From assembly GCF_022829285.1 (NCBI RefSeq), contig NZ_JAKSYI010000141.1, forward strand, positions 124,001-188,000: 64,000 bases of DNA, in the 5' to 3' direction. The translations under genes and the position numbers were made by a program. The stretch is from Methylobacterium sp. J-078 (lineage in GTDB: Bacteria > Pseudomonadota > Alphaproteobacteria > Rhizobiales > Beijerinckiaceae). Positions within the stretch are counted from its first letter, which is position 1, and the number at the start of each line of letters is the position of its first letter. This document shows positions 37,899 through 47,587 of this stretch, one piece after another. The notes under the pieces are model-generated. The model saw nothing but the letters and a program-made list of their open reading frames with translations. It had not been told where the DNA came from and did no database searches.

Positions 37899-38648
37899 TC
37901 AGCTCGCCATCTGCGGCGTCAGGATCCGGTCGCTCGGGAAATCGTAGATCTTGCCGGATTCCGAAAAATCCGGGCTCGCGAGGCGCACGAAGTGCGGGGC
38001 GAGGTCGTCCGGGGTCTTCAGGGTCGTCTCGTCCTCGCCCGGCATCGCGGCCTTGCGCATCGCGGTCCGCAGGGGGCCGGGGTTGAGCAGCATGGCGCGC
38101 ACGTTCGTCGTGGCCGTCTCGGCCGCGTAGGTCCGCACCAGGGCATCGAGGGCCGCCTTGGAGACGGCGTAGGGCCCCCAATAGGCCCGGCACTTCTGTG
38201 CGGCGCCCGAAGTCACGAAGATGGCGCGGCCCGCATCGGACATCCGAAGCAGCGGATCGAACGAGCGGATCAGGCGGTAATTCGCCGTGACGTTGATGTC
38301 CATCACCTGTGCCCAGGTCTTCGGCGTCACGTGCCCGATGGGCGTGAGGTTGCCGAGGATGCCCGCGTTGCCCACCAGGATGTCGAGGCGCCGCCAGCGC
38401 TCGTGGATGCCGGCGCCCAGGCGGTCGATGGCGTCGTAATCCGTGAGGTCGAGGGGCACCAGGGTAGCGCTGCCGCCGACGCCCCGGATGGCGTCGTCGA
38501 GTTCCTCGAGGCCCCCTTGGGTGCGGGAGACGGCGACGATGTGCGCGCCGGCCCCCGCCAGGGCGAGGGCGGCGGCGCGGCCGATGCCGCGCGAGGCGCC
38601 AGTGACGACGGCGAGGCGGCCGGCCAGCGGCTGGGTCGGGTGGCTCAT
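37899..38648 (-). CDS. Short-chain dehydrogenase/reductase
   Basis: A 249-residue classical SDR. NAD(P)-binding TGASRGIG (residues 16-23), NAG at 94-96, catalytic Ser147, Tyr160 and Lys164 in the order S-YxxxK (YAVSK). The ATG at 38648 is 7 nt past the purF stop, so it is cotranscribed with purF, an arrangement common in Rhizobiales. The substrate is unknown. Confidence 0.93.
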   Translation of the reverse strand: MSHPTQPLAGRLAVVTGASRGIGRAAALALAGAGAHIVAVSRTQGGLEELDDAIRGVGGSATLVPLDLTDYDAIDRLGAGIHERWRRLDILVGNAGILGNLTPIGHVTPKTWAQVMDINVTANYRLIRSFDPLLRMSDAGRAIFVTSGAAQKCRAYWGPYAVSKAALDALVRTYAAETATTNVRAMLLNPGPLRTAMRKAAMPGEDETTLKTPDDLAPHFVRLASPDFSESGKIYDFPSDRILTPQMAS

Positions 38649-38655
38649 CGGGCGC

Positions 38656-40170
38656 TCAATCGGCTTCGGCGAGCATGGCGAGGCGGCGGGGGCCTGCGAT
38701 GGCCAGATCCGTGAGGGCGGTCGGGTAGTCGCCGGTGAAGCAATGGTCGGTGTATTGCGGGCAGGCCGCCTCGCGGCGCTCCTCGCCCATGGCCTTGTAG
38801 AGGCCGTCGATGGACAGGAAGGCCAGCGAATCCGCGCCGATGTAGCGGCGCATGCCCTCAAGGTCGTGGGTGGCGGCGAGCAGCTTCTCCCGCTCCGGCG
38901 TGTCGATGCCGTAGAAGTCCGGGTAGGTGATCGGCGGCGAGGCGATCCGGAAATGCACCTCGCGGGCGCCGGCCTCGCGCATCATGCGCACGATCTTCAC
39001 CGAGGTGGTGCCGCGCACGAGGCTGTCGTCGACCAGCACGATGCGCTTGCCCTCGACCACCGCCCGGTTGGCCGAGTGCTTCATGCGCACGCCGAGTTCG
39101 CGCACCGACTGGGTCGGCTGGATGAAGGTGCGCCCGACATAGTGGTTGCGGATGATGCCCATCTCGAAGGGCAGGCCGGTCTCCTGGGCGAAGCCCAACG
39201 CGGCCGGCACGCCGGAATCCGGCACCGGAATGACCACGTCCGCCGCTGTCGCCGATTCCCGGGCGAGTTCGTGGCCGATGTTCTTGCGCACGGCATAGAC
39301 GCTCTTGCCGTTCACCACCGAATCCGGCCGGGCGAAGTAGATGTACTCGAAGATGCACGGGCGCATGGGCTGCGCCGGGGCGAAGCGGATCGACTCGATG
39401 CCCTCTTCGGAAATCACCACGATCTCGCCGTTCTCGACATCGCGGATGAACTTGGCGCCGATGATGTCCAGGGCACAGGTCTCGGAGGCCAGGATGTAGC
39501 GGCCGTCAAGTTCGCCGAGCACCAGGGGCCGGATGCCCATGGGGTCGCGGGCGCCGATGAGCTTCTTGTTGGTGAGCGCCACGATGGCGTAGGCGCCCTC
39601 GATCTGGCGCAGGGCCTCGGTGAAGCGCTCGACGATGCGCGGCGCGCGGGAGCGCGCGGCCAGATGCAGGATCACCTCGGTGTCGGAGGTCGACTGGGTG
39701 ATGGCGCCGTCGCGCACGAGGTCGCGGCGGATCGAGAGGGCGTTGGTGAGGTTGCCGTTATGCGCCACCGCGAGGCCGCCGCTGGCGAGTTCGGCGAAGA
39801 GCGGCTGCACGTTGCGCAGGATGGTGCCGCCGGTGGTGGAGTAGCGCACATGGCCGATGGAGGCCGGGCCCTTGAGGCGGGCGATGGTCTCGCCGTCCGA
39901 GAACGAATCGCCGACGAGGCCTGGGCGGCGCTCGGAATGAAAGACTTCTCCGTCGAAGGAGACGATGCCGGCGGCCTCCTGGCCGCGATGCTGCAGGGCG
40001 TGCAGCCCCAAGGCCACGATGGCGGAGGCATCCGGGTGGCCGAAGATGCCGAAGACGCCGCATTCCTCGCGCAGCGTATCGCCGTCGCGGTCGAGCCCGT
40101 CCACGACCTCGCGCGGCAGTCCCGTGCCCGGAAGAATCTGGGGGCGGGCGCTCGACTTGGCTACAGACAT
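38656..40170 (-). CDS. purF: Amidophosphoribosyltransferase
   Basis: A 504-residue enzyme that makes 5-phosphoribosylamine from PRPP and glutamine, the first step of purine synthesis. The N-terminal glutaminase begins at Cys37 in EECGVFGIFG, so a 36-residue propeptide would be removed, as in the B. subtilis-type enzyme. The PRPP-binding motif is VLVDDSLVRGTTS. A CFTGDYPT segment is present at the C-terminus, but the CxxC spacing of the iron-sulfur type is not obvious. cvpA lies upstream, an SDR gene downstream. Confidence 0.95.
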   Translation of the reverse strand: MSVAKSSARPQILPGTGLPREVVDGLDRDGDTLREECGVFGIFGHPDASAIVALGLHALQHRGQEAAGIVSFDGEVFHSERRPGLVGDSFSDGETIARLKGPASIGHVRYSTTGGTILRNVQPLFAELASGGLAVAHNGNLTNALSIRRDLVRDGAITQSTSDTEVILHLAARSRAPRIVERFTEALRQIEGAYAIVALTNKKLIGARDPMGIRPLVLGELDGRYILASETCALDIIGAKFIRDVENGEIVVISEEGIESIRFAPAQPMRPCIFEYIYFARPDSVVNGKSVYAVRKNIGHELARESATAADVVIPVPDSGVPAALGFAQETGLPFEMGIIRNHYVGRTFIQPTQSVRELGVRMKHSANRAVVEGKRIVLVDDSLVRGTTSVKIVRMMREAGAREVHFRIASPPITYPDFYGIDTPEREKLLAATHDLEGMRRYIGADSLAFLSIDGLYKAMGEERREAACPQYTDHCFTGDYPTALTDLAIAGPRRLAMLAEAD

Positions 40171-40277
40171 GGTGGTGTCGTTCCCTGCTTGGCCCCGCGC
40201 GAACCCCACGCGGGCACCGTCAGCCGACCGTCATGTAGTCGGCCTTCGCGCCGCGACCAAGCGCGCGGCAACGCAGA

Positions 40278-40883
40278 TCAGCGTCGCGGGGCGGGCGTGG
40301 CTGGCGCTTCCGTACGGCGCTGGGCCGGAACCTCGCCCTCCGGCGGCTCCACCGGATCGGCCGGCGTCTCCGCCTTCGGCTTCTTGAACTGCTTGAGCAG
40401 ACCTTCCGGATTCTCCGGGAGCTGAGCCACCAGGGCCTCGCCGGATTTCTCCAGCATGGGGCGGCTGCGCGCCTCCGAGGCCCAGGGCGGCATCTTGCCC
40501 TGAACCAGCCAGGCCAGGAACACCCAGCCGATCACGCAGATGAGGAAGCCGCGCCCGGCCCCGAACAGGAAGCCCAGCGACCGGTCGATCGCGCCGATGC
40601 GCGAATCGAGGATCATGTCCGACAGCTTCACGGTGAGGATGGACACCACGATCAGGGTCACGAGGAAGATCGCCGCGATCGAGGCGACGAGGGCGACGGT
40701 GGGGTTGCTCACGTGCTGGCTGATCGTGGGCAGCAGCAGGGGATGGAATTTCCACGCGATGGCGGCGGCCGCGACCCAGGCGATGATGGCGAGCACCTCG
40801 CGCGTCGCGCCGCGCACGGCAGCCAACAGCGCCGACACCACGACGATACCCAGGACGACGAGATCGAGAACGGAGAACGGCAT
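40278..40883 (-). CDS. cvpA: CvpA family membrane protein
   Basis: A 201-residue inner-membrane protein with four hydrophobic helices in the first 130 residues and a charged proline-rich cytosolic tail (about 150-201). It starts MPFSVLDLVVLGIV, with the GATREVLAI loop typical of CvpA, first linked to colicin V production and to envelope stress. The position just upstream of purF is conserved across proteobacteria. Confidence 0.9.
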   Translation of the reverse strand: MPFSVLDLVVLGIVVVSALLAAVRGATREVLAIIAWVAAAAIAWKFHPLLLPTISQHVSNPTVALVASIAAIFLVTLIVVSILTVKLSDMILDSRIGAIDRSLGFLFGAGRGFLICVIGWVFLAWLVQGKMPPWASEARSRPMLEKSGEALVAQLPENPEGLLKQFKKPKAETPADPVEPPEGEVPAQRRTEAPATPAPRR

Positions 40884-41106
40884 CTCTGAGAAATGTCACT
40901 TCATGGGGCGGAGCGGCGACGATGATCGGATCGTGCGGCATCCCCCGGCCGCCACTCCGTATATCCTGCCGAAACTCGGCCGTCACCCTGGCCCGGGGGC
41001 CATCCGAGACCTGTTCGAGCGCATTCCGGATCCGGTTGATCCCTTTCGGCGATCCCTGCGGGATCGCGTTCGGGACGGTGGATTCGAGGATCGCGCGAGC
41101 GCCGCA

Positions 41107-42543
41107 TCAATCGTCGTCGCCGTAATCCGGCGGGTTGTGCCCGCGCCGCGAAGCGCCCCGGCGCGGGCCGTTGCTGGCGATCCCCGCCACCATGTCGGCG
41201 ATGTGGCGCAGGGCCTCCGTCGTCAGGGCGCCGTCGCCGCCCTCGCCGCGCCCCTGGGGCATGACGGCCTTGGCGAAGCCGAGCTTGAGCGCCTCCTTCA
41301 GACGGGCCGGGGCCTGCGCCACCGGGCGGACCGCCCCCGACAGTCCGATCTCGCCGAAATACACCGTCTCGGGCGGTAGCGTCGCCCCGGAGAGGGAAGA
41401 CACGAGGGCGGCCGCGACCGCGAGGTCGGCCGCCGGCTCCGAGATGCGCAGGCCGCCCGCCACGTTGAGGTAGACGTCGTGGGTGCCGAGCCGGATGCCC
41501 CCATGGGCTTCCAGCACCGCCAGCACCATCGAGAGCCGGTTCGGGTCCCAGCCCACCACGGCCCGGCGCGGCATGCCCAGGGAGGAGGGGGCGACCAGGG
41601 CCTGGATCTCCACCAGCAGGGGCCGCGTGCCCTCCATGCCGGCGAAGACCGCGGTGCCGGGCGCCGCGTGGTCGCGCCCCGCCAGGAACAGCGCGGAGGG
41701 GTTCGGCACCTCGGCCAGACCCATATCCGTCATCTCGAACACACCGATCTCGTCGGTGGGCCCGAAGCGGTTCTTCACCGCGCGCAGGATTCGGAAGTGG
41801 TGGCCCTGGTCGCCCTCGAAGGAGGCGACGGCATCGACCATGTGCTCGACCACGCGGGGACCGGCGATCTGCCCATCCTTGGTGACGTGGCCGACGAGGA
41901 TCACCGCGGTGCCGCTGGTCTTGGCGAAGCGGATCAGGGTCTGGGCCGAGCCGCGCACCTGGGTCACCGTGCCGGGCGCCGATTCCACCGTTTCGGTCCA
42001 CATGGTCTGGATCGAATCGATGATGGCCAGCGCGGGCGGGCGCCCCTGCGACAGGGTCTCGACGATGTCCTCGACATTGGTTTCGGCCGCGAGCTCGACT
42101 TCGGCCGAAGACAGGCCGAGGCGCTCGGCCCGCAGGCGCACCTGGGCCACCGCCTCCTCGCCTGAGATGTAGACCACGCGCTCGCCGGTGCGCGCCATGG
42201 CGGCGGAGGCCTGCATCAGCAGGGTCGACTTGCCGATGCCGGGATCGCCGCCGAGGAGAATCACCGAGCCGCGCACGAAGCCGCCGCCGGTGACGCGGTC
42301 GAGTTCGTTGATGCCGGAGGGGATGCGCGGGGCCTCCTTCACCTCGCCGGTGAGGCCCTCCAGGGCGAAGACCCGGCCCCGGGCGCGGCTCGGGCGCGTC
42401 TTGACGGGCCCGGCCTGCGGCCCCGTGGCGCCGGTCTCCTCGACGATGGTGTTCCAGCCGTTGCAGGCCTCGCAGCGCCCGCGCCAGCGGTTGTAGACCG
42501 CCCCGCAGGACTGGCAGACGAAGGTCTGGTGGATCTTGGCCAT
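41107..42543 (-). CDS. radA: DNA repair protein RadA
   Basis: A 478-residue RecA-like ATPase that promotes branch migration in recombination. N-terminal zinc finger CQSCGAVYNRWRGRCEAC, Walker A GGDPGIGKST, the RadA-specific KNRFG motif (VKNRFGPTDE), and a Lon-like C-terminal domain. Full length. It lies between alr and cvpA on the minus strand. About 220 nt downstream, to cvpA, holds no gene. Confidence 0.96.
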   Translation of the reverse strand: MAKIHQTFVCQSCGAVYNRWRGRCEACNGWNTIVEETGATGPQAGPVKTRPSRARGRVFALEGLTGEVKEAPRIPSGINELDRVTGGGFVRGSVILLGGDPGIGKSTLLMQASAAMARTGERVVYISGEEAVAQVRLRAERLGLSSAEVELAAETNVEDIVETLSQGRPPALAIIDSIQTMWTETVESAPGTVTQVRGSAQTLIRFAKTSGTAVILVGHVTKDGQIAGPRVVEHMVDAVASFEGDQGHHFRILRAVKNRFGPTDEIGVFEMTDMGLAEVPNPSALFLAGRDHAAPGTAVFAGMEGTRPLLVEIQALVAPSSLGMPRRAVVGWDPNRLSMVLAVLEAHGGIRLGTHDVYLNVAGGLRISEPAADLAVAAALVSSLSGATLPPETVYFGEIGLSGAVRPVAQAPARLKEALKLGFAKAVMPQGRGEGGDGALTTEALRHIADMVAGIASNGPRRGASRRGHNPPDYGDDD

Positions 42544-42591
42544 CGCGGTTCCGCTGGAGGGGACGGTGCGACGCCGTCCGTCAGGCGGGCG

Positions 42592-43731
42592 TCAGGCGTC
42601 GTGTCCTGTCATATAATGGCGAACATAGCGAGAACCCAGGCCGGTGAGGATCTCGTACCCGATGGTGCCGGCGGCCCGCCCCACCGTGTCGACGTCGAGG
42701 GCGTCGCCGATCAGGGTCGCGGATGCGCCGCGCACGGCCTCGGGGGCGTCGGTGACGTCGAGGATGATGAGGTCCATCGAGATCAGCCCGAGGATCGGGC
42801 AGCGGGCGCCGCCGACGAGGGCCATGCCGCGGCCGCTCGCGGCGCGGGGATAGCCGTCCGCGTACCCCATCGAGAGCGTGGCGAGGCGCCGGGGTTCGGC
42901 CGCCCGCCAGCGGGCGTTGTAGCCGCAGGTCTCTCCGGCGGCGACCGTGCGGACCTGGGCGATCTGCGCCTCGAGCCGCACCACGGGCCGCATCGGGTTC
43001 GGCTTCCACGGGGTCGGGTTGCCGCCGAACAGGGCATAGCCGGGGCGCAGGAGGTCGTGATGCGCCGGTGCCCCGAGGAAGATGCCGGAGGAATTGGCGA
43101 AGGAGCCGGGGATTCCCGGATAGGCCGCCCGCACCCGTTCGAAGTCGCGCATCTGGCGTGCGTTGACGGGATCGCCCGACAGTTCCGCGCTGACGAGATG
43201 CGTCATCAGCAGGGCGATGCCGGCCCCCGCGATGACGGGATCGCCGGCGAGCGCCAGGGCCTCGGGCACGGCGAGGCCGAGGCGGTTCATGCCGGTATCC
43301 ACGTGGAGCGCGGCTGGCAGCGCGCGGCCCTCGGATGCCGCCTGCGCGGCCCATTCGTCGAGTTCCGCGCGGCTGCCGAGAACCGGGCGAAGCGCGTGCG
43401 CGACCACGGCCGGGCCGTGGCCCGGCAGGAGTCCGTTGAGGACGTAGATCGTCGCCTCGGGCAGGGCCGCGCGGGCAGTGATTCCCTCGCTCAGGTGAGC
43501 GACGAAGAACGTCCGGCACCCGGCCGCCCATAGGGCCGGCGCGACCCGGGCGAGCCCGCAGCCATAGGCGTCCGCCTTGACCACCGCCGCGCAGGCTGCG
43601 TCCGGCGCCTGGGCGGCCAGGTGCCGCCAGTTCGCCACGATGGCCGCGAGGTCGACGGTGAGCCGGGCGCCGTGGGTGAGGTCTTGAATCGCGAGATCTC
43701 CCTGACTGACGGGTCGCGGGCCGCGCATCAC
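42592..43731 (-). CDS. alr: Alanine racemase
   Basis: A 379-residue PLP enzyme giving D-alanine for peptidoglycan. The PLP lysine is Lys52 in AVVKADAYGCG; the C-terminal beta domain has MDLIILDVTD and YEILTGLGSRY. Its ATG overlaps the dnaB stop (ATGA, 43728-43731), so it is translated with dnaB, a pairing common in alphaproteobacteria. Confidence 0.96.
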   Translation of the reverse strand: MMRGPRPVSQGDLAIQDLTHGARLTVDLAAIVANWRHLAAQAPDAACAAVVKADAYGCGLARVAPALWAAGCRTFFVAHLSEGITARAALPEATIYVLNGLLPGHGPAVVAHALRPVLGSRAELDEWAAQAASEGRALPAALHVDTGMNRLGLAVPEALALAGDPVIAGAGIALLMTHLVSAELSGDPVNARQMRDFERVRAAYPGIPGSFANSSGIFLGAPAHHDLLRPGYALFGGNPTPWKPNPMRPVVRLEAQIAQVRTVAAGETCGYNARWRAAEPRRLATLSMGYADGYPRAASGRGMALVGGARCPILGLISMDLIILDVTDAPEAVRGASATLIGDALDVDTVGRAAGTIGYEILTGLGSRYVRHYMTGHDA

Positions 43732-45218
43732 ATGTGCTGCTCGGGCATGCGATCCGACTGCGCGAGGTTCGAGAAGCGCGTGATGTTGGCGTCGAACTGC
43801 AGTTCCACGGTGCCGGTGGGGCCGTGGCGCTGTTTGCCTAAGATCACCTCGGCCTTGCCGTGGACGCGGTTCATCTCGGCCTCCCAGGCGAAGAACTCCT
43901 CGGTGCCCTCGCGGGGCTTCTTGTTGTTGACGTAGTACTCCTCGCGGAACACGAACATCACCACGTCGGCGTCCTGCTCGATCGAGCCCGATTCGCGAAG
44001 ATCCGCGAGCTGGGGCCGCTTGTCCTCGCGGTTCTCGACCTGACGCGAGAGCTGGGACAGGGCGATGATCGGCACCGCCAGCTCCTTGGCCAGCGCCTTC
44101 ATGCCGGTGGTGATCTCGGTCATCTCCTGCACGCGGTTGTCGCTGCGCTTGCCCGAGCCGGACAGCAGCTGCAGGTAGTCGACGATAAGGAGGTCGAGGC
44201 CCTTCTGGCGCTTCAGACGGCGCGCGCGGGCGGCGAGCTGCGCGATGGAGATGCCGCCGGTCTGGTCGATGTAGAACGGAATCGTCTGCATGTCCCGGGC
44301 GGCGTCGGTGATCTTGTAGAAGTCGGCCGGCTGGATGTCGCCGCGACGGATCTTGTAGGAGGCCACGCCCGATTGCTCGGCGATGATACGGGTGGCCAGC
44401 TGCTCCGCCGACATTTCGAGGGAGAAGAACCCCACGATGCCGCCGTTCTTGGTCTCGGTGCGCCCGTCCGGCAGCTTCTCGGACTGGTAGGCCTTGGCCA
44501 CGTTGAAGGCGATGTTGGTGACGAGCGAGGTCTTGCCCATGGCCGGGCGGCCGGCCAGGATGATGAGATCCGAACGCTGCAGGCCGCCCATCTTGGCGTC
44601 GAGGTCGGACAGCCCCGTGGCGATGCCCGAGAGCTTGCCCTCGCGCTGATAGGCCTTGGCGGCCATGTCCACGGCCGCCGTGAGCGCGTCCGAGAACTTC
44701 TGGAAGCCTCCGTCGTACTTGCCCGATTCGGCGAGTTCGTAGAGCCGGCGCTCGGTGCCCTCGATCTGGTCGCGGGGCGAGGATTCCACCGGCGCCTCGT
44801 AGGCGCCGTTCACGAGGTCCTCGCCGATGGTGATCAGGCGGCGGCGGATGGCCAGATCGTAGATGGTGCGGCCGTAATCGCCGGCGTTGATCACGGTGGT
44901 GGCCTCGGCCGCGAGGCGGGCGAGGTACTGCATCACCGTCTGACCGCCGAGATCGGCGTCACCCAGATAGGTCTTCAGGGTGATGGGGGTCGCGAGCTTG
45001 CCCGCCTTGATGAGCTGGGCCGCCACCTCGAAGATCTTGCGGTGTACGTCCTCCATGAAGTGCTCGGCGAGGAGGAAGTCCGAGATCCGGTAATAGGCGT
45101 CGTTGTTGACCAGGATCGCGCCGAGCAGGGCCTGCTCCGCATCGATGTTGTGCGGCGCGACGCGGAATTCCTGCGCGACGGGCTGAAGGTTGGCCGTCAG
45201 GGCGTTGGGCAGGGCCAT
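43728..45218 (-). CDS. dnaB: Replicative DNA helicase DnaB
   Basis: A 496-residue hexameric helicase. The N-terminal domain (EQALLGAILVNNDAYYRI) is followed by the RecA-like domain with Walker A GRPAMGKTS, Walker B LLIVDYLQLL and the DLRESGSIEQDADVV motif. No intein interrupts it. It is followed with a 4-nt overlap by alr and preceded, after 288 nt, by rplI. Confidence 0.97.
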   Translation of the reverse strand: MALPNALTANLQPVAQEFRVAPHNIDAEQALLGAILVNNDAYYRISDFLLAEHFMEDVHRKIFEVAAQLIKAGKLATPITLKTYLGDADLGGQTVMQYLARLAAEATTVINAGDYGRTIYDLAIRRRLITIGEDLVNGAYEAPVESSPRDQIEGTERRLYELAESGKYDGGFQKFSDALTAAVDMAAKAYQREGKLSGIATGLSDLDAKMGGLQRSDLIILAGRPAMGKTSLVTNIAFNVAKAYQSEKLPDGRTETKNGGIVGFFSLEMSAEQLATRIIAEQSGVASYKIRRGDIQPADFYKITDAARDMQTIPFYIDQTGGISIAQLAARARRLKRQKGLDLLIVDYLQLLSGSGKRSDNRVQEMTEITTGMKALAKELAVPIIALSQLSRQVENREDKRPQLADLRESGSIEQDADVVMFVFREEYYVNNKKPREGTEEFFAWEAEMNRVHGKAEVILGKQRHGPTGTVELQFDANITRFSNLAQSDRMPEQHM

Positions 45219-45401
45219 AGTCTGTTTCGAGGCTCCGACTCGTCGATACCGTGTCCGCGCGGCGACGAGGCCGCCGCGAGGTTCTAGCCGCCGACCATGG
45301 CCCCGGCATGGTTAGCCGAACCTTAGCCGATTCGCGCTCGCCCACCGTGGCATTCGCGCCACCCCCGCCCGGGTCGCGCCGCCCGGTATCCGCTCATGGA
45401 A

Positions 45402-45431
45402 ACGCCCGCCATCCTCGCGGATGACGGGCGT
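45402..45431 (-). terminator. Terminator-like hairpin after rplI
   Basis: On the minus strand a 12-bp stem with one U-G pair (45420-45431 with 45402-45413) closes over a 6-nt loop and ends in TTT. It lies 75 nt past the rplI stop and about 180 nt before dnaB, so it may end the ribosomal-protein operon. On the plus strand the same repeat has a C/A mismatch. Confidence 0.55.
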
Positions 45432-45506
45432 CCATGCTGGAACAAATGGGGAACTAGTCAACCGGGAAAGCCGGCGATCCCCGTTGTTCACCGCGATGGA
45501 GGGAAC

Positions 45507-46070
45507 TTACTCGCGGTCGTCGCCGGCCTCGGCGAGGGCAGCACCGACCTCGAGACCGAGGTCGTCGAGGTTGAAGGCCTCACGCTCGGTGGTCGATTCG
45601 CCGCGGGCCTGACGCTCGGCCTCTTCCGGCGAACGGGCGACGTTGACGGTGATCGAGACCTCGACCTCGGGGTGCAGCACGACCGGGACGGTGTGCAGGC
45701 CGAGCGTCTTGATCGGCTGGTTCAGGGCGAACTGGTCGCGGCCGACCGTGAAGCCGTCGGCGGTGACGACGTCGGCGAGATCGCGGGTCGAGACCGAACC
45801 GTAGAGCACGCCGGTCTCGCCCGACTGGCGGATGAGCACGAAGCTCTTGCCCTCGAGGGTCTCGGCGACGGCTTGCGCCTCGGACTTGCGCTCGAGGTTG
45901 CGGGCCTCGAGTTGGGCGCGCTGGGTCTCGAAGTGCTTCTTGTTGTTGGCGGTGGCGCGCAGGGCCTTGCCGCGGGCGAGGAGGAAGTTGCGGGCGTAGC
46001 CCGGCTTCACGTTCACGGTCTCGCCCATCTGGCCGAGCTTGGCGACGCGCTCGAGGAGAATGACTTCCAT
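45507..46070 (-). CDS. rplI: 50S ribosomal protein L9
   Basis: A 187-residue ribosomal protein. The N-terminal RNA-binding domain [17 protein letters not shown] and PGYARNFLL are diagnostic; a long helix connects to the C-terminal domain. About 35 residues longer than E. coli L9, with an acidic tail, as in other alphaproteobacteria. It closes the rpsF-rpsR-DUF2232-rplI block. Confidence 0.97.
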   Translation of the reverse strand: MEVILLERVAKLGQMGETVNVKPGYARNFLLARGKALRATANNKKHFETQRAQLEARNLERKSEAQAVAETLEGKSFVLIRQSGETGVLYGSVSTRDLADVVTADGFTVGRDQFALNQPIKTLGLHTVPVVLHPEVEVSITVNVARSPEEAERQARGESTTEREAFNLDDLGLEVGAALAEAGDDRE

Positions 46071-46100
46071 GGTCTTGGTCCTTTGGTTTGACGTTGAGGA

Positions 46101-47144
46101 TCAGGGTCGTCCGGCCGCGTCGCGGGGACGGCGGCGGTCGAGGGCGGTATCGGCGATGCCGAACAGGGTCAGGGCGAGGAGGGCGACGCCCTGGGTGAAG
46201 AACAGGATGAGGTAGAGGCCGAACAGGAGCGCGAGGCGCCCGGGCCGCCCGCGGCTGCGGTCGTGGAAGGCGGCCAGCCCCTGCATCGCGAAGGCGGCGC
46301 TCAGCGCGCCCGCCACGGCGACGCCGAGGACACCGAGGTAGCCGGGAGCCAGGCCGACGAGCATCGCACCCGCCAGCACGCCGAGCACACGGCGCGGCAT
46401 CATCGTCGCGGCGAGGTCCGGCCAGGGGCGGAGCAGGCGCCCCGAGATGCGCACGATGCGGGCGGCGGCCCAGAGGTAGAAGGTCAGCAGGACCGTCAGG
46501 CCGTGGGTGGCGAGGCCAGGCGCGACGGCGGCGAGCGCGTTGGCGACCTCGGTCCGCGTGCTCTCGGCGGGATCCTGCGGGCCCGGCTCGGCCGGAGCCT
46601 CGGCGCCGGCCTCGGGCGAGGGGGCCTCGGGCGCGGTGGGCTTGGGCGCGGTGGGCTTGGGAACGGGAGCGCCTGGATTGGCGGCGCGGTCGGCGCGGAC
46701 CTCGATCAGCGTCCGGGTCATGCCCCGCAACTGCGACTGGAAGGTCTCGTAGTTCGGGGCCGCGATCACGGCGATCGCCACGAAGGCGAGGCCGGCGGTC
46801 CCCGCCGTCCAGGCGAGCAGGCGACCGGTCGGATACCATTCCATCGTGCCGTCGGCGCTCGCGCGGCCGAGGAGCGCCAGGTAGGCGAGCCACCAGGCGG
46901 GCAGGGCCAGATAGGCGAAGAAGCCGAGACCGAGGAAGGGCTGGACCACGACGGCCAGGGCCAGCGCGCCGGTGATTGCGGCGACCAGGGCGGCCCGGTG
47001 GCTCCAGCCGAGGCCCACGATCAGGATCGGGAGCGGGGCGAGCAGGTAGAGCAGGATCGCGAGCGCCGTCGCCTTCAGCAGGACGCCGAAGAGGAGGGCG
47101 GAGACGAGGCCCGCGCCGATACCGATGCCGAGAAACTGTGTCAT
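46101..47144 (-). CDS. DUF2232 membrane protein of the rpsR-rplI locus
   Basis: A 347-residue inner-membrane protein with about eight hydrophobic helices, of unknown function. It is inserted between rpsR and rplI, where DUF2232 genes are found in many alphaproteobacteria and Gram-positive bacteria. Between helices (about residues 160-195) lies a proline/alanine-rich hydrophilic loop, partly built from a tandem repeat of KPTAP. Role unknown; context hints at a link to ribosome or replication genes. Confidence 0.85.
   Translation of the reverse strand: MTQFLGIGIGAGLVSALLFGVLLKATALAILLYLLAPLPILIVGLGWSHRAALVAAITGALALAVVVQPFLGLGFFAYLALPAWWLAYLALLGRASADGTMEWYPTGRLLAWTAGTAGLAFVAIAVIAAPNYETFQSQLRGMTRTLIEVRADRAANPGAPVPKPTAPKPTAPEAPSPEAGAEAPAEPGPQDPAESTRTEVANALAAVAPGLATHGLTVLLTFYLWAAARIVRISGRLLRPWPDLAATMMPRRVLGVLAGAMLVGLAPGYLGVLGVAVAGALSAAFAMQGLAAFHDRSRGRPGRLALLFGLYLILFFTQGVALLALTLFGIADTALDRRRPRDAAGRP
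46631..46660. repeat. 15-bp perfect tandem duplication in the DUF2232 gene
   Basis: GCGCGGTGGGCTTGG occurs twice in succession (46631-46645 and 46646-46660), in frame, giving the repeated KPTAP in the linker of the encoded protein. It is the kind of length-variable repeat that differs between strains. Confidence 0.85.
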
Positions 47145-47240
47145 CGATCCCGCTGTCCCACTGTCCCGGTCCGGGCAGGGTTAGAGGCGCGTGTCGCCCC
47201 AACGACTCCCGGCACCCGATCGGGAAAGCCGGTACGGACA

Positions 47241-47291
47241 TGCACGCCGGGCGTGCACGAGTGCCTCGGCCCGGGCGATCCGGGCCGAGGC
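47241..47291 (-). terminator. Two adjacent inverted repeats after rpsR
   Basis: A 12-bp perfect stem (47263-47274 with 47280-47291, 5-nt loop) begins 8 nt past the rpsR stop, followed by the 17-bp palindrome at 47241-47257. There is no T-run. Likely a partial terminator or mRNA-stabilising element between rpsR and the DUF2232 gene. Confidence 0.5.
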
Positions 47292-47299
47292 GCGCGTTG

Positions 47300-47584
47300 T
47301 TACTTGATCACGTAGGGGAGGAAGCCGAGGAAGCGGGCGCGCTTGATCGCCTGGGCGAGCTCGCGCTGCTTCTTGGCCGACACCGCCGTGATGCGGGACG
47401 GAACGATCTTGCCGCGCTCGGAGACGTAGCGGGACAGGAGCTTGACGTCCTTGTAGTCGATCTTGGGCGCGTTCGCGCCCGAGAAGGGGCAGGTCTTCCG
47501 ACGACGGAAGAACGGACGGCGTCCACCGCCACCAGCACCACCGCCGCCAGCGGCGGGCGCACCGGGTCCAGCACCAAATGCCAT
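47300..47584 (-). CDS. rpsR: 30S ribosomal protein S18
   Basis: A 94-residue protein. The core [29 protein letters not shown] and [11 protein letters not shown] is typical S18. An N-terminal glycine/alanine-rich extension (about 20 residues) is added to the usual 75. It lies 3 nt after the rpsF stop. Confidence 0.97.
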   Translation of the reverse strand: MAFGAGPGAPAAGGGGAGGGGRRPFFRRRKTCPFSGANAPKIDYKDVKLLSRYVSERGKIVPSRITAVSAKKQRELAQAIKRARFLGFLPYVIK

Positions 47585-47587
47585 GAC

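Noticed and set aside
41107-45218. Large plus-strand open frames opposite radA, alr and dnaB
   Set aside because: They mirror strongly conserved minus-strand genes and have no start signals or domains of their own.
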